Of a stretch of 64,000 nucleotides of DNA, positions 1 to 9,190 are shown piece by piece. The position numbers and the translations under genes are program-made. The first letter of the stretch is position 1. The number at the start of each line of letters is the position of its first letter. Under the pieces are notes generated by a model. It did not search any database. It was not told where the DNA came from and worked only from the letters and a program-made list of their open reading frames with translations. The DNA comes from Henriciella sp. (GTDB taxonomy: Bacteria > Pseudomonadota > Alphaproteobacteria > Caulobacterales > Hyphomonadaceae). The stretch is taken from NCBI GenBank assembly GCA_030066975.1, contig JASJAO010000003.1, positions 124,001 to 188,000 on the forward strand, written 5' to 3'.

Positions 1-273
1 GGCTTCCTGCGGCAGATAGCCGAGCCCCAGACGGGCGCGCTGATACATCGGCAAGGCGGTGACATCAGCGCCATCAATCGAGATCGAACCGCCATCAGCA
101 GCGATCAGTCCCATAATCATATAGAAACAGGTCGTTTTCCCCGCGCCATTTGGGCCGAGCAGGCCAACAACTTCGCCGCGCTGCAGCGAGATGGAAACGT
201 CATGGACGACCTGACGCTTGCCAAATGTCTTGGCAAGTCCTGTGGCAATCAATCCCTGGCCGGTCTGGTCCAT
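1..273 (-). CDS. lptB: LptB, LPS-export ABC transporter ATPase (partial, cut at left edge)
   Basis: Cytoplasmic ATPase that powers extraction of lipopolysaccharide from the inner membrane through LptFG towards the LptC/LptA bridge. Only the first 91 residues are present; the gene continues off the left edge. The ATG is at 273 on the minus strand. The Walker A motif GPNGAGKTT lies at about residues 40-48, followed by CFYMIMGLI, and the partial sequence ends in LGLGYLPQEA, typical of LptB. It follows lptC and lptA on the same strand after a 78-base gap, the usual alphaproteobacterial order, in which rpoN often comes next. The motif and context make the family call firm; the signature and Walker B motifs are outside the window. 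Confidence 0.93.
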   Translation of the reverse strand, partial: MDQTGQGLIATGLAKTFGKRQVVHDVSISLQRGEVVGLLGPNGAGKTTCFYMIMGLIAADGGSISIDGADVTALPMYQRARLGLGYLPQEA

Positions 274-351
274 CTAACGTGTGCTCCCTAAGCCTTGTCC
301 CAGATCAAATGCCTAATTTGTCAGGTTTAAAATCCGTTTAGGCAGATAGGA

Positions 352-864
352 CTAATTTGATGCTTCTGCCTCATCGCTGGGTGTGATCACCATGTTCACG
401 CCGCCATCCAGAGTCGTACGTCCGGCCGCCAGCTCAATCGTCAGCACTTCCCCTTTGGCAACGTCTTCACCGCGCAGCAGAATGACATTCCCGGTCAGCG
501 TGATCGTATCTGTGTCGGCATCATACACCCCGACATCGCCATTGGCCTTCAGCTCAGGCGTTACGTAGAACACGCGTCCTCGCGCCGTCATACTGTCAAT
601 ATCCCCAAATCCGGCTTCAAGTCCGGTCGTCGTCGACCCGCCCTGTCCCCGATAGGCGAGTGTCACCACATCGGCCCTCAAACGGGCATTGCCCTGGGTA
701 ATATCAACATTGTCGATCAGCAGGACCTTGCGTTCCTTGTCCAACACTTCAGAGCGATCAGCTTTCACCCGGATCGGTCCGCCCTCGCTGGATACCTGAG
801 CGAGAGCAGAACCGGCGAACCCGAGACTGATCAGCGCCGCCATCAGATATTTCGTCATTGTCAT
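352..864 (-). CDS. lptA: LptA-like periplasmic LPS transport protein
   Basis: Periplasmic OstA/LptA-fold protein that forms the bridge carrying LPS from LptC to LptD. It has an N-terminal signal peptide (hydrophobic stretch ending in SALAQ at about residues 20-24) and a single organic-solvent-tolerance-like domain with repeated beta-strand phrases (VLLIDNVDITQGNARLRADV, then LTGNVILLRGEDVAKGEVL). About 170 residues is normal for the family. A GTG lies one codon upstream at 867, but the ATG at 864 is preferred. The gene starts 18 bases after the lptC stop and precedes lptB, so it is almost certainly cotranscribed with them. The low sequence conservation of the family is the only caveat. Confidence 0.88.
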   Translation of the reverse strand: MTMTKYLMAALISLGFAGSALAQVSSEGGPIRVKADRSEVLDKERKVLLIDNVDITQGNARLRADVVTLAYRGQGGSTTTGLEAGFGDIDSMTARGRVFYVTPELKANGDVGVYDADTDTITLTGNVILLRGEDVAKGEVLTIELAAGRTTLDGGVNMVITPSDEAEASN

Positions 865-882
865 CACCCTATTCGCTTCACG

Positions 883-1548
883 CTACTCACCATTTGGTGC
901 TTCTGTTTCCTCATTGCTACGCGGATTGATCACCATATCAACATTTCCGCGCAGAATGACCCGATCACCATCATCTGTAATCTCGTAGGAATCTGCGCGC
1001 ACATCGCCCAGAGGCCCGCCGCCATCAAGCGGTTCCAGCCCGATCACACGGCCGTCTTCGATATAGACGCGGGCGGCCGTGCTGTTGAATGTATAGCCCT
1101 GCCCGTCGATCACTTGGACATCGCCAGACAGATCCAGCACCGCTTCCCCTTGCCTGTAGACGCCCTCGGGTGCGGTGATTTCGGTGCCGCGCTCGTCTAT
1201 CAGTTTCGGATTGGTCAGGTCGACCACACGCGAATCAGCGCGTTGGCGGCGCGCTGTCTCAGCCGTAATGACATAGGCCTCGCCGGCAATGTTGCGGCCG
1301 GTAAACCGCGCATTGACCATCGTCACCACCTGATCGCCCGGGATGCGATCAACCTGAACCGTTGCACCGCTCAGCGCGCTCGCCGCAATCGGGCCAATCA
1401 TGATCCCGGCCGAGATCGCAGCACCGGCGACGAACAGCATCCGCAACAAGCCAACCATCTCAGATCGCCGACGCGCCTGAGCCAGCGTCATCTGGCGTTG
1501 GGGCGCCCAGGTTGAGATCGCTTCGGGGTGCACATTGGCTGCATTCAT
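883..1548 (-). CDS. lptC: LptC-like LPS export ABC transporter periplasmic protein
   Basis: Inner-membrane-anchored component that receives LPS from LptBFG and hands it to LptA. A charged cytoplasmic N-terminus precedes one transmembrane helix at about residues 32-58 (LLRMLFVAGAAISAGIMIGP and following). The periplasmic part repeats the OstA-like phrasing also seen in the next gene (LDLSGDVQVIDGQGYTFNST; VILRGNVDMVINPRSNEE). At 221 residues it fits alphaproteobacterial LptC. It lies between the RNase D gene (75-base gap) and lptA (18-base gap), which supports the assignment better than sequence identity alone. Confidence 0.85.
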   Translation of the reverse strand: MNAANVHPEAISTWAPQRQMTLAQARRRSEMVGLLRMLFVAGAAISAGIMIGPIAASALSGATVQVDRIPGDQVVTMVNARFTGRNIAGEAYVITAETARRQRADSRVVDLTNPKLIDERGTEITAPEGVYRQGEAVLDLSGDVQVIDGQGYTFNSTAARVYIEDGRVIGLEPLDGGGPLGDVRADSYEITDDGDRVILRGNVDMVINPRSNEETEAPNGE

Positions 1549-1623
1549 AGGCTTACCTTTACGTCACAACGCCCTGAACGAACAGCACTTTCATCGTGAC
1601 GTTTCCGTTACTTCCCACCGGTC

Positions 1624-2238
1624 TCAGCTGTGCGCAAAAATATCGGTGTCGCCCCACCCTTCAAGGTCGAGCTGCGCGCGCACCGGGAGGAAGTCAAAGC
1701 AGGCTTGCGCCAACTCTACCCGCCCTTCGCGCTCAAGCATGGCGAGCAAACCGTCACGAAGCTTGTGAAGGTGCAGCACATCGCTGGCGGCATATTGCAG
1801 CTGGGCATCGCTGAGCGTTTCAGTCCCCCAGTCGCTCGATTGCTGCGTCTTGTTCATATCTGCGCCAATCAGCTCGCGCGTGACATCTTTCAGCCCATGG
1901 CGATCCGTGTAAGTCCGTGCAAGCTTCGACGCGATCTTGGTGCACCAGACCGGGGCGCAGGTGATGCCGAGCCATTTCTGCATCATGGTCACGTCAAAGC
2001 GGGCGAAGTGAAAGATCTTCAACACATCCGGATCGCTCATCAGCGCTTTCAGATTTGGGCAGTTATAGGTCCGCTCGAGCTGGACCACATGGGCCGTGCC
2101 GTCTCCTGAAGAGATCTGGACCACACACAGCGCGTCGCGCACCGCGTTCAGGCCCATCGCCTCGGTATCGACCGCGATGATGTTTCCCAGAGACAGATTG
2201 GAAGGCAAATCGCCTTTATGCAGCGTGATTTTGTTCAT
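1624..2238 (-). CDS. rnd: Ribonuclease D-like 3'-5' exonuclease (short form)
   Basis: DEDDy-family 3'-5' exoribonuclease. The acidic catalytic residues are visible: D24 and E26 in AVDTEAMG, D82 in HFARFD, and the YxxxD pair Y149/D153 in LQYAASDVLHL. At 204 residues the protein is only the exonuclease domain and lacks the C-terminal HRDC domains of E. coli RNase D; this short form is common next to lptC in alphaproteobacteria. The reading frame is open further upstream to 2391, but that would run into the MOSC gene; the ATG at 2238 gives the natural start MNKITLHKGDLP. It probably heads, or is cotranscribed with, the lptCAB genes. Confidence 0.88.
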   Translation of the reverse strand: MNKITLHKGDLPSNLSLGNIIAVDTEAMGLNAVRDALCVVQISSGDGTAHVVQLERTYNCPNLKALMSDPDVLKIFHFARFDVTMMQKWLGITCAPVWCTKIASKLARTYTDRHGLKDVTRELIGADMNKTQQSSDWGTETLSDAQLQYAASDVLHLHKLRDGLLAMLEREGRVELAQACFDFLPVRAQLDLEGWGDTDIFAHS

Positions 2239-2287
2239 GCCGGTGGCTTGGAATGAATTGACCGATTTGGCAAGGGATGAGGCGCGC

Positions 2288-2839
2288 TCAAACCCGTTCC
2301 AATGGCAGATGCGGTGCCTGTGGCAATCGAACAGCGATCCGGTCATTGGCACCAATCGGCCCGCCATCCACAACCACACCCATAATGCCACATTTGCGGA
2401 TCAGTTTGCCATCCGGCGCCCGGTCCAGCACCGCACGCATCAGGCCGTCCTGATAGTCGTCAAGTTGCTTGCAAGGGTTGCGCAGACCGGTCACCTCGAC
2501 CTTCGCACCGCCCTCAAACGCCAGGATCGTGCCGCGCGGCAGCGACAGAAGCGCAATCCCCCGCGTGGTAATGTTCTCTCCCATCACGCCCGGGCCCACG
2601 TCGAAGCCTTGCGCGATCAGCTCCTCATGCAGCTCGCCATGGATGAGGTGAACTTGCCTCAAATTGGGTTGCGAGGGATCGACCGCAACGCGTGAGCGGT
2701 GTTTCACATTGCGTCCAGCGTGCGCGTCACCTGCAACGCCCAGCCCCTGAACCAGTTCGATGCTGTCACAGACCGGCTTGCTGAAGCTGTGCTCAAGCGA
2801 GCGGCAGACCGCCGTCACGTAGCCTGGTTCAACTGACAT
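2288..2839 (-). CDS. MOSC domain-containing protein
   Basis: MOSC-domain protein of 183 residues. The domain is related to the C-terminus of molybdenum cofactor sulfurase and to YiiM/YuaD proteins that handle sulfur bound by a conserved cysteine. That cysteine is visible in TGLRNPCKQLDDY (about residue 117), and GVMGENITTRGI and GVAGDAHAG are further family signatures. No NifS-like domain is attached, so this is the stand-alone type, whose substrates (for example N-hydroxylated compounds, with a molybdoenzyme) cannot be read from sequence. The ATG at 2839 is chosen over an in-frame TTG one codon upstream. It is divergent from truB, with about 150 bases of shared intergenic DNA. Confidence 0.85.
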   Translation of the reverse strand: MSVEPGYVTAVCRSLEHSFSKPVCDSIELVQGLGVAGDAHAGRNVKHRSRVAVDPSQPNLRQVHLIHGELHEELIAQGFDVGPGVMGENITTRGIALLSLPRGTILAFEGGAKVEVTGLRNPCKQLDDYQDGLMRAVLDRAPDGKLIRKCGIMGVVVDGGPIGANDRIAVRLPQAPHLPLERV

Positions 2840-2987
2840 CAAACACTCGCCCGTCCTCTCTACTGTCGCTGCGGGGCGTAACAGTATTCAAACGGCTTGA
2901 CCATTCACCAACGGAGCGATACCCGCCCGGTCTTGTATCCGCTGCCTTGTGTCCGATCCGCAAGCGGCCGGTTTGGAAAGGACTTTC

Positions 2988-3932
2988 ATGGCCAGACAGC
3001 GCAAGCGTAAAGGCGATCCCGTTCACGGCTGGCTCGCCGTGGACAAGCCGGTCAACCTGACCTCAACGCAGGTTGTGGGGAAGCTGAAACGCCTCTTCAA
3101 CGCCCAGAAAGCCGGGCATGGCGGCACGCTCGACCCGCTGGCGGACGGCATCCTGCCCATCGCGTTTGGAGAAGCGACCAAGACCGCGCAATGGGCCATG
3201 GATTGCGACAAGGAATACGTGTTCACGGTGGAATGGGGCACCTCCACGGCCAGTCAGGATAAAGAAGGCGAGGTGATCGCCAACTCAGACGTTCGCCCCT
3301 CCCGTGAACAGATCGAAGCGGCCCTACCCGGCTTTATCGGCGACATTCAGCAGGTGCCGCCAAAGTACTCGGCGATCAAAGTGGATGGCGAGCGCGCCTA
3401 TGATCTGGCCCGCGACGGAGAGACATTCGAAATCCCGTCTCGCGAAGTGACGGTCTACGAGGCCGAGCTTGTAAACATCCCTGACACCGATCACGCCACG
3501 CTTCGCGTCGTCACAGGTAAAGGCTTTTATGTCCGCGCCATGGCCCGCGATCTTGCCCAGGCGCTTGGCGCAGAGGGGCATGTCAGCCAGCTGCGGCGCA
3601 CCCGTGTCGGTGCCTTGGACGAAGCGTCCGCGATGTCGCTTGATCAACTCGAAGCTATGGCCGACGACAAGGAGGCGCTGCTCGGCGCACTCCAGCCGCT
3701 CGAGACCGTTCTGGACGATGTTCCGGCGCTGGACATCGACGCCTCCGACAAGGCCTTGATCAAACAGGGGCGAGAGATCGTGCTGTTACCGCATCTCATC
3801 GAGCAATGGCGCGCCGAAACGGATGACGACCCCGACAACCGCCTCGCCATCACACTCTGCGACGGCGTGGCTGTGGCGCTGGGTGAAGTCCGCGCGGGCC
3901 GGTTCAAACCAAGCCGGGTCTTTCAGATTTAA
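2988..3932 (+). CDS. truB: tRNA pseudouridine(55) synthase TruB
   Basis: Converts U55 in the T-arm of elongator tRNAs to pseudouridine. The catalytic aspartate is D49 in GHGGTLDPLADG; GWLAVDKPVNLTS before it and YSAIKVDGERAYDLAR and VRAMARDL after it are TruB motifs. At 314 residues it is full length with a C-terminal extension. An upstream in-frame GTG at 2949 is rejected because the ATG at 2988 has a strong ribosome-binding site, GGAAAGGA at 2975-2982, five bases away. Its 3' end overlaps the convergent GMC oxidoreductase gene by four bases. In many bacteria truB sits beside rbfA or rpsO; here it is a solitary plus-strand gene. Confidence 0.96.
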   Translation: MARQRKRKGDPVHGWLAVDKPVNLTSTQVVGKLKRLFNAQKAGHGGTLDPLADGILPIAFGEATKTAQWAMDCDKEYVFTVEWGTSTASQDKEGEVIANSDVRPSREQIEAALPGFIGDIQQVPPKYSAIKVDGERAYDLARDGETFEIPSREVTVYEAELVNIPDTDHATLRVVTGKGFYVRAMARDLAQALGAEGHVSQLRRTRVGALDEASAMSLDQLEAMADDKEALLGALQPLETVLDDVPALDIDASDKALIKQGREIVLLPHLIEQWRAETDDDPDNRLAITLCDGVAVALGEVRAGRFKPSRVFQI

Positions 3933-5560
3933 GGGCGATCGGCCAAGACAAGCTCTGCGCCCTTGTCTGCGATCATGACGGTCGGCGTATTGGTGTTTCC
4001 GGACGTAATGGTCGGCATTACGGACGCATCGATCACGCGCAGGCCCCCAAGACCTCGCACGCGCAATCGCTCATCAACCACCGCCATGGGGTCATCCGTA
4101 CGCCCCATTTTAGCCGTTCCAACCGGGTGGAAGATCGTCGTGCCGATATCGCCCGCAGCGGCGGCCAGCGCCTCCAGATCATCTCCGACGCTCGGACCCG
4201 GCAGAATTTCCTCCGGCTTGAACGCCCCAAGCGCAGGCTGCGCCATCAGGCGTCGCGTGACTTGTATCGCTTCAGCCGCGACACGGCGATCCTCGTCTGT
4301 CGAGAGATAGTTCGGCGCGATGCGCGGTGCAGCTTCGGGATCGGGCGACAGAATGCCAATGCTGCCGCGTGAGGTCGGTTGTAGGTTGCAGGCGCTCGCC
4401 GTCACCGCCGGAAACCGGTGCAATGGATCGCCAAACGCATCAAGGGAGAGCGGCTGAATATGAAACTGGATATTCGCGCGATCCCGGCTCGCGTTTGACC
4501 GGGTGAAGATGCCCAGTTGAGACGGGGCCATCGTCATCGGGCCGCGCCGCCGAAACAGATAGTCGAGCCCCATCACCGCCTTGCCAACAAGCGAATGATA
4601 GGTCTCGTTCAGCGTTTTCACCCCGCTCACTTTGAATATGGCGCGTTGCTGAAGGTGGTCCTGAAGGTTCCGCCCCACACCGGGCATAGCGTGCACCGGC
4701 TCGATGCCTGCAGACTTGATCTGCTCCGGGTCGCCAATGCCCGACCGCTGCAGAATTTGAACCGAGCCAATAGACCCCGCCGACAGGATCACCTCGCCCT
4801 CGGCCTTGGCGCGATAAGTCTTGCCTTTCTTGCGGAAAATCAGGCCCGTCGCCCGCCCTTCTACGACCTCTAACCGGTCAATCAGAGCCTCAGTTTCAAC
4901 CCGTAGATTGGGGCGGTTCAGTATGGGCTTCAGGAACCCGCGCGCGCTCGACCAGCGGCGGCCTGTCTTCTGGTTCACATGAAAGTAGCCGACCCCTTCA
5001 TTGTCGCCGGTATTGAAGTCCTCAACCGCCGGAACGCCCATCTCTACCGCAGCCTTCTGAACTTGATCCAGCACGTCCCAGCGCACCCGCGGCGGTTCGA
5101 CCCGCCATTCCCCGCCGTCGCCGTGATGCGCGCTCGCACCAAGGAAATGGTCCTCAATCCGCCGAAACACCGGCGCCACATCGCGCCAACTCCACCCCTC
5201 TGCCCCGAGCGCTTCCCACTGATCATAGTCCGCTGCCTGACCGCGCATTGTGATCATCGCATTGATCGCAGAGGAGCCGCCCATGACCTTGCCGCGCGGA
5301 TAGCTCAGCGACCGCCCGTTCAGACCCGGCTCGGCCACGGTCTTGAACATCCAGTCTGATCGCGGATTGCCAATCGCGAACAGATATCCCACCGGAATGT
5401 GAAACCAGATCCAGTTATCGCGCCCGCCTGCTTCCAGCAGAAGCACGCGATTGCGCGGATCGGCCGACAACCGATTGGCCAGCACACAGCCCGCAGACCC
5501 CGCCCCGGCAATGACATAGTCATACGCGCCCGCAAGCGTCTCCGGCGAGGCGGTGCTCAT
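3929..5560 (-). CDS. GMC family FAD-dependent oxidoreductase (choline/alcohol dehydrogenase-like)
   Basis: Flavoprotein of the glucose-methanol-choline family, 543 residues. The N-terminal FAD-binding motif GAGSAGCVLANRL is followed by LLLEAGG at about residues 40-46, and PRGKVMGGSSAINAMI is the GMC signature. The catalytic His478 is in FHPVGTAKMG, and the second conserved site lies in TSGNTNTPTVMIADKGAE near the C-terminus. This pattern is that of AlkJ/BetA-like membrane-associated alcohol dehydrogenases that pass electrons to quinone, but the substrate is not readable. It is the last gene of the catabolic run and overlaps the preceding 3-hydroxyacyl-CoA dehydrogenase by an ATGA junction, suggesting translational coupling and a role in the same oxidation pathway. 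Confidence 0.92.
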   Translation of the reverse strand: MSTASPETLAGAYDYVIAGAGSAGCVLANRLSADPRNRVLLLEAGGRDNWIWFHIPVGYLFAIGNPRSDWMFKTVAEPGLNGRSLSYPRGKVMGGSSAINAMITMRGQAADYDQWEALGAEGWSWRDVAPVFRRIEDHFLGASAHHGDGGEWRVEPPRVRWDVLDQVQKAAVEMGVPAVEDFNTGDNEGVGYFHVNQKTGRRWSSARGFLKPILNRPNLRVETEALIDRLEVVEGRATGLIFRKKGKTYRAKAEGEVILSAGSIGSVQILQRSGIGDPEQIKSAGIEPVHAMPGVGRNLQDHLQQRAIFKVSGVKTLNETYHSLVGKAVMGLDYLFRRRGPMTMAPSQLGIFTRSNASRDRANIQFHIQPLSLDAFGDPLHRFPAVTASACNLQPTSRGSIGILSPDPEAAPRIAPNYLSTDEDRRVAAEAIQVTRRLMAQPALGAFKPEEILPGPSVGDDLEALAAAAGDIGTTIFHPVGTAKMGRTDDPMAVVDERLRVRGLGGLRVIDASVMPTITSGNTNTPTVMIADKGAELVLADRP

Positions 5561-6852
5561 CAGCCCGGCTGAACCTCGGTAAAGCGACCGCCCTCACGCG
5601 CCAGTTTGCGCAGGGTTTCAGCTGGCGCAAAGCGATCATCCTCGGCGCCGAGCTTCTCCATCGTCGCCAACACCTTGTCTGCGCCGACCATATCCCCATA
5701 CAGCATCGGGCCACCTTTATCGGCGGGCCAGCCATAGCCATTGAGCCAGACAATATCGACGTCAGACGCGCGCTGCGCCTTGCCTTCCTCCAGGATTTTG
5801 AGCGCCTCATTGATCATCGGATGGATGCACATATCGATGATCTCGTCCTGCGACGGTGCCCCGCCCGGCTCGACGCCCGTGATGTCGCGAATGATCCCTG
5901 CCGTCACCTCCGACGGGCTGGGGCGTCGGTTCTCGTCATAATCGTAATAGCCCGCGCTGGTCTTCTGGCCCCGCCGATCAAGCTCGCACAGCGCATCGCG
6001 GATCGGATTGGTCGTCTTCGCGCCTTTCTTCCAGCCAATATCAAGACCCGCCATGTCTGACATCTGATACGGCCCCATCCGGAACCCGAACGTATTCAGC
6101 GCCGCATCAACATCCCAGGGCATCGCCCCCTGATAGACCAGCTTCTGCGCCTGCGCCTGACGCGCAAACAGAATGCGATTACCGACAAAGCCCGGACAGA
6201 CCCCGACCAGCACGGCAATCTTGTTGATCTCCTTAGCGAGATCCATCGACGTCATGATCACATCATCTGCGGTCTTGTCGGCGCGCACAATCTCCAGCAG
6301 CTTCATTACATTTGCCGGCGAGAAGAAGTGCAGCCCGATGACATCCTCTGGTCGGCTGGTCACCGCTGCGATCTCATCAATATCGAGCGCCGATGTGTTC
6401 GTCGCGAGGATCGCGCCCGGCTTCATGATCCGGTCCAGATCGGTAAAGATCTTCTTCTTCAGGTCCATATCCTCAAACACCGCCTCGATCACGAGGTCGC
6501 ATTCGGCGAGATCCTCCATAGACAACGTCCCGGTCAGCCGCCCCATACGCGCGGCGACTTCGTCCTGCGGGAAGCGACCCTTGTCAGCACTGCGCTGATA
6601 ATTCTTGCGAACAACGCCGAGCCCGCGTTCCAACGCCTCCGGCCTGGTTTCCAAGATCGTGACCGGGATCCCGACCGTGGCGAAATTCATTGCGATGCCG
6701 CCGCCCATCGTCCCGGCGCCGATAATCCCAACCGATTTGATCTCACGGCGCGGGGTCGTTTCCGGCACGTCCGGGACAAGCCAGGCCTGGCGGCCAGCGT
6801 CGGCGATATAGTCTGATACCTCTTGCGGCGTCATTGAAATGGCTTGGCTCAT
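5560..6852 (-). CDS. 3-hydroxyacyl-CoA dehydrogenase (stand-alone FadB-like)
   Basis: NAD-dependent oxidation of 3-hydroxyacyl-CoA to 3-ketoacyl-CoA. The Rossmann motif GIIGAGTMGGGIAMNF is at about residues 42-57; the catalytic pair is H175 (GLHFFSPANVMKLLE) with E187, and GFVGNRIL marks the domain join. Two C-terminal 3HCDH helical modules follow (residues about 215-430). At 430 residues it has the dehydrogenase half of FadB but no enoyl-CoA hydratase domain. ATGA overlaps tie it to the MFS gene before and the GMC gene after. The neighbours imply a CoA-thioester oxidation pathway; chain length and substrate are unknown. Confidence 0.93.
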   Translation of the reverse strand: MSQAISMTPQEVSDYIADAGRQAWLVPDVPETTPRREIKSVGIIGAGTMGGGIAMNFATVGIPVTILETRPEALERGLGVVRKNYQRSADKGRFPQDEVAARMGRLTGTLSMEDLAECDLVIEAVFEDMDLKKKIFTDLDRIMKPGAILATNTSALDIDEIAAVTSRPEDVIGLHFFSPANVMKLLEIVRADKTADDVIMTSMDLAKEINKIAVLVGVCPGFVGNRILFARQAQAQKLVYQGAMPWDVDAALNTFGFRMGPYQMSDMAGLDIGWKKGAKTTNPIRDALCELDRRGQKTSAGYYDYDENRRPSPSEVTAGIIRDITGVEPGGAPSQDEIIDMCIHPMINEALKILEEGKAQRASDVDIVWLNGYGWPADKGGPMLYGDMVGADKVLATMEKLGAEDDRFAPAETLRKLAREGGRFTEVQPG

Positions 6853-8321
6853 GGCGTTCCCTCATTGGCTGATGCATTCCGCTCCGCCAGTTTGCGGAGA
6901 TTGTCATTGTGACTGTCACGGTCGATGGAATAGAACCCAACACAGACCAGCATCAAGCCATAAAGCGTCAGGACTAGCGTGGCGTAGCTGAGACCCAGAT
7001 TCCAGATCACCCCAGGGTCAACCTCACCCGGCGTTGCGCCTTCTGGAAATCCGATCAGGCTCAGCGCGACGCCCGCGGCGAACAGGCCAAGGCCCTGATT
7101 GCACTTTCGGGTAAAGGTCACAGCCGCATAGAACAGGCCTTCGGAGCGGCGCCCGGTTTTCAACTCGCTCTCTTCGACCAGATCGGCGATCATCGAGAAC
7201 AGGATGGATTGCAGCGCGATGACGAGCGCCAGATCGATCGTATTCACCGCCAGCATGATCGGAAACAGGATCGGGTCACCATTCTCCGGCATCAGGCCAA
7301 ACAGCCGCAAGATCACCGGTGCGGGCGCCACAGAGAAGGCCACCACGCCGAGCGCAATCACGGCGCGTTTCTTGCCAAGCTTCAAGGCGAGCCGCGGCGC
7401 GATCAGCAATCCGCCCAGCGCAGAAACAAACACCAAAGACGTCCAGATAAACAGCTGACCTTCGCTGAACTCCCAGAAATAGCGCAGCACGGTGAAAGCG
7501 AAGGCTGCACTCGCACCGGCAGCAATCGACCCAAACAGCGTCGCCACAAACAGCGCCAGAAAGGACCGTTCCGATAGCGTCTCAAAGATCTCCTTGAAGA
7601 TCGCCCCGACGCTCATCTGGCGCTTGGCCGGGGGTTTCTGCAAATGGGGAATATGGCGATGGGTGCCCAGCGCCGAGATCATGATGGCCGCAAAAATCAG
7701 GACCGATGAGATCACACCATACAGGGCGTAGCCATCACGATTGAGGATCCCGATCGGATAGGCCACGGTTGGGACCAGCAGCAGCCCGAACATCATAACC
7801 GACATCGCGTTTCCGCCGACCCAGGCAAAAAACAGGCGGTAGGCCTGCAGCGTGGTGCGCTTGTCATAGTCCTGGGTCAGCTCCGGCAACAGCGCAGAGC
7901 TCGGCGTTTCATAAAACGTGATACAGGTGCGGATGGTTACCGCCAGAATGAACATGTAAGCGAGCAGGCCGGCGTCCGACCACCCCTCGGGTGGGTTCCA
8001 GATCAGAAAATAGCTCACTGCGACCGGCACGGCGGCGCCATACATGAAAGGGTGTCGACGCCCCCAGGACGAGCGCCAATTGTCAGACAGATACCCGACA
8101 ATCGGGTCGCTGAACGCATCCAGGATAAGCGCGATGAAAACCGCAAGGCCAACCAGCCCGGGATCAACGCCAACAACCGTGCCATAGAAGAGCAGGATAA
8201 AGTAGCTGAAGCCGTTTTCCTTCACGCCATAGGCAACCGCGCCAAATCCGTAGAAAACCTTTGTCCAATAGCCCACACGATCGGCGGGCTGCATTGGCGC
8301 AGCTGCGACTGCTTCTGTCAT
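6849..8321 (-). CDS. MFS/GPH-family cation symporter
   Basis: Polytopic inner-membrane transporter of 490 residues, with about twelve hydrophobic segments. The start (VGYWTKVFYGFGAVAYGVKEN) and the SDNWRSSWGRRHPFM loop after helix 2 are typical of the glycoside-pentoside-hexuronide:cation symporter (MelB-like) branch. Such proteins in alphaproteobacteria are often beside acyl-CoA or steroid degradation genes, and their real substrates are frequently not sugars. A strong Shine-Dalgarno AGGAGG precedes the ATG at 8321. The stop overlaps the next start by four bases. Function as importer of the compound catabolised by the neighbouring enzymes is an inference from position only. Confidence 0.85.
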   Translation of the reverse strand: MTEAVAAAPMQPADRVGYWTKVFYGFGAVAYGVKENGFSYFILLFYGTVVGVDPGLVGLAVFIALILDAFSDPIVGYLSDNWRSSWGRRHPFMYGAAVPVAVSYFLIWNPPEGWSDAGLLAYMFILAVTIRTCITFYETPSSALLPELTQDYDKRTTLQAYRLFFAWVGGNAMSVMMFGLLLVPTVAYPIGILNRDGYALYGVISSVLIFAAIMISALGTHRHIPHLQKPPAKRQMSVGAIFKEIFETLSERSFLALFVATLFGSIAAGASAAFAFTVLRYFWEFSEGQLFIWTSLVFVSALGGLLIAPRLALKLGKKRAVIALGVVAFSVAPAPVILRLFGLMPENGDPILFPIMLAVNTIDLALVIALQSILFSMIADLVEESELKTGRRSEGLFYAAVTFTRKCNQGLGLFAAGVALSLIGFPEGATPGEVDPGVIWNLGLSYATLVLTLYGLMLVCVGFYSIDRDSHNDNLRKLAERNASANEGTP

Positions 8322-8381
8322 GTATGTCCTCCTTTGCTCCAGTCCGGTGGGGTCCCGCGGAAGCTGTGTTTATCATTCAGG

Positions 8382-9188
8382 CTACAGGGTATTCATCTCC
8401 CTCATCTGGCGTGTGCCGGGGGCGGGCGGCTCAGCGGGTGGGCCAGCGAAACACTGTGCCTTGCTCATCCAGTCCCGAGCGATGGGTCCAGTAACGCGTA
8501 AATCAGTATCGGCCACGTTGCGTGTCTGGGTGACAACCTGACAGAACGCTTCGGCAGAGCCCTCGATACGCTCAATCTCGCTGTCCTCGCCATAAGTCCA
8601 AACTGCTCCAGACGGCGCAGTCAGAACGAGGTGGGGCATTGGCCCGGGCGGTGTTTGACGTCTGGCCTTATAGGTCCAGCCAAACGTGTTCACGCCGAGC
8701 ACCACGATATTCTGAATTCGATCCTTGTTGCGCCGAATCACACCCAGATGATCATACACCTCCTGCCCATGCGCCCAGGTTTCCATCAGGCGCGCGGTGA
8801 TCGATGACCGCGCGCTCATATCCGGACCCGCCCATTTCAGACGCGCTTTTGGATCAGCAGTCGCGAAGATGTCGGCTGTCTCCTGGACGCCCTGATGCCA
8901 GGCCTCCAGCAGCGTGCGGCCGCCCAGCCCATTGAAATGGTCCGCCTCATACCCCCGCATCCTGCCCGGATGCTTGCCGATCCCCGCCATCCGGTTCAGC
9001 AATTCAGCTTCATCGACAATCTGAAACCGCGCCATCTGGTTCCAGAAATGGAGGTGCTGCAGCACGGTATTGATCGTCCAGCTTTTGAATTGTGTTGGCT
9101 CAGCAAACTGGCGCGCATCAGCGGTTTTCAGCAGCTCGAACAGAGCCTGGCTTTCGGCGCGAAAATCGTCTGCCTGAGGGATCGCCAA
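8382..9188 (-). CDS. TIGR03084 / DinB-MDMPI-like protein, TTG start
   Basis: Protein of 268 residues resembling the TIGR03084 family, which shares the four-helix DinB/maleylpyruvate-isomerase N-terminal fold that binds a divalent metal or thiol. Visible family phrases are HLHFWNQMARF, MSARSSITARLMETWAHGQEVYDHLG and NTFGWTYKARRQTPPGP, with histidines in the positions expected for metal binding. The frame is open to an ATG at 9224, inside the preceding gene. A TTG at 9188 is preferred because GGAGGA (9195-9200) lies six bases upstream and it starts just after the neighbour's stop (9191). No biochemical role is firmly known for the family; it often sits in acyl-CoA degradation operons, as here. 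Confidence 0.78.
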   Translation of the reverse strand: MAIPQADDFRAESQALFELLKTADARQFAEPTQFKSWTINTVLQHLHFWNQMARFQIVDEAELLNRMAGIGKHPGRMRGYEADHFNGLGGRTLLEAWHQGVQETADIFATADPKARLKWAGPDMSARSSITARLMETWAHGQEVYDHLGVIRRNKDRIQNIVVLGVNTFGWTYKARRQTPPGPMPHLVLTAPSGAVWTYGEDSEIERIEGSAEAFCQVVTQTRNVADTDLRVTGPIARDWMSKAQCFAGPPAEPPAPGTRQMREMNTL

Positions 9189-9190
9189 GC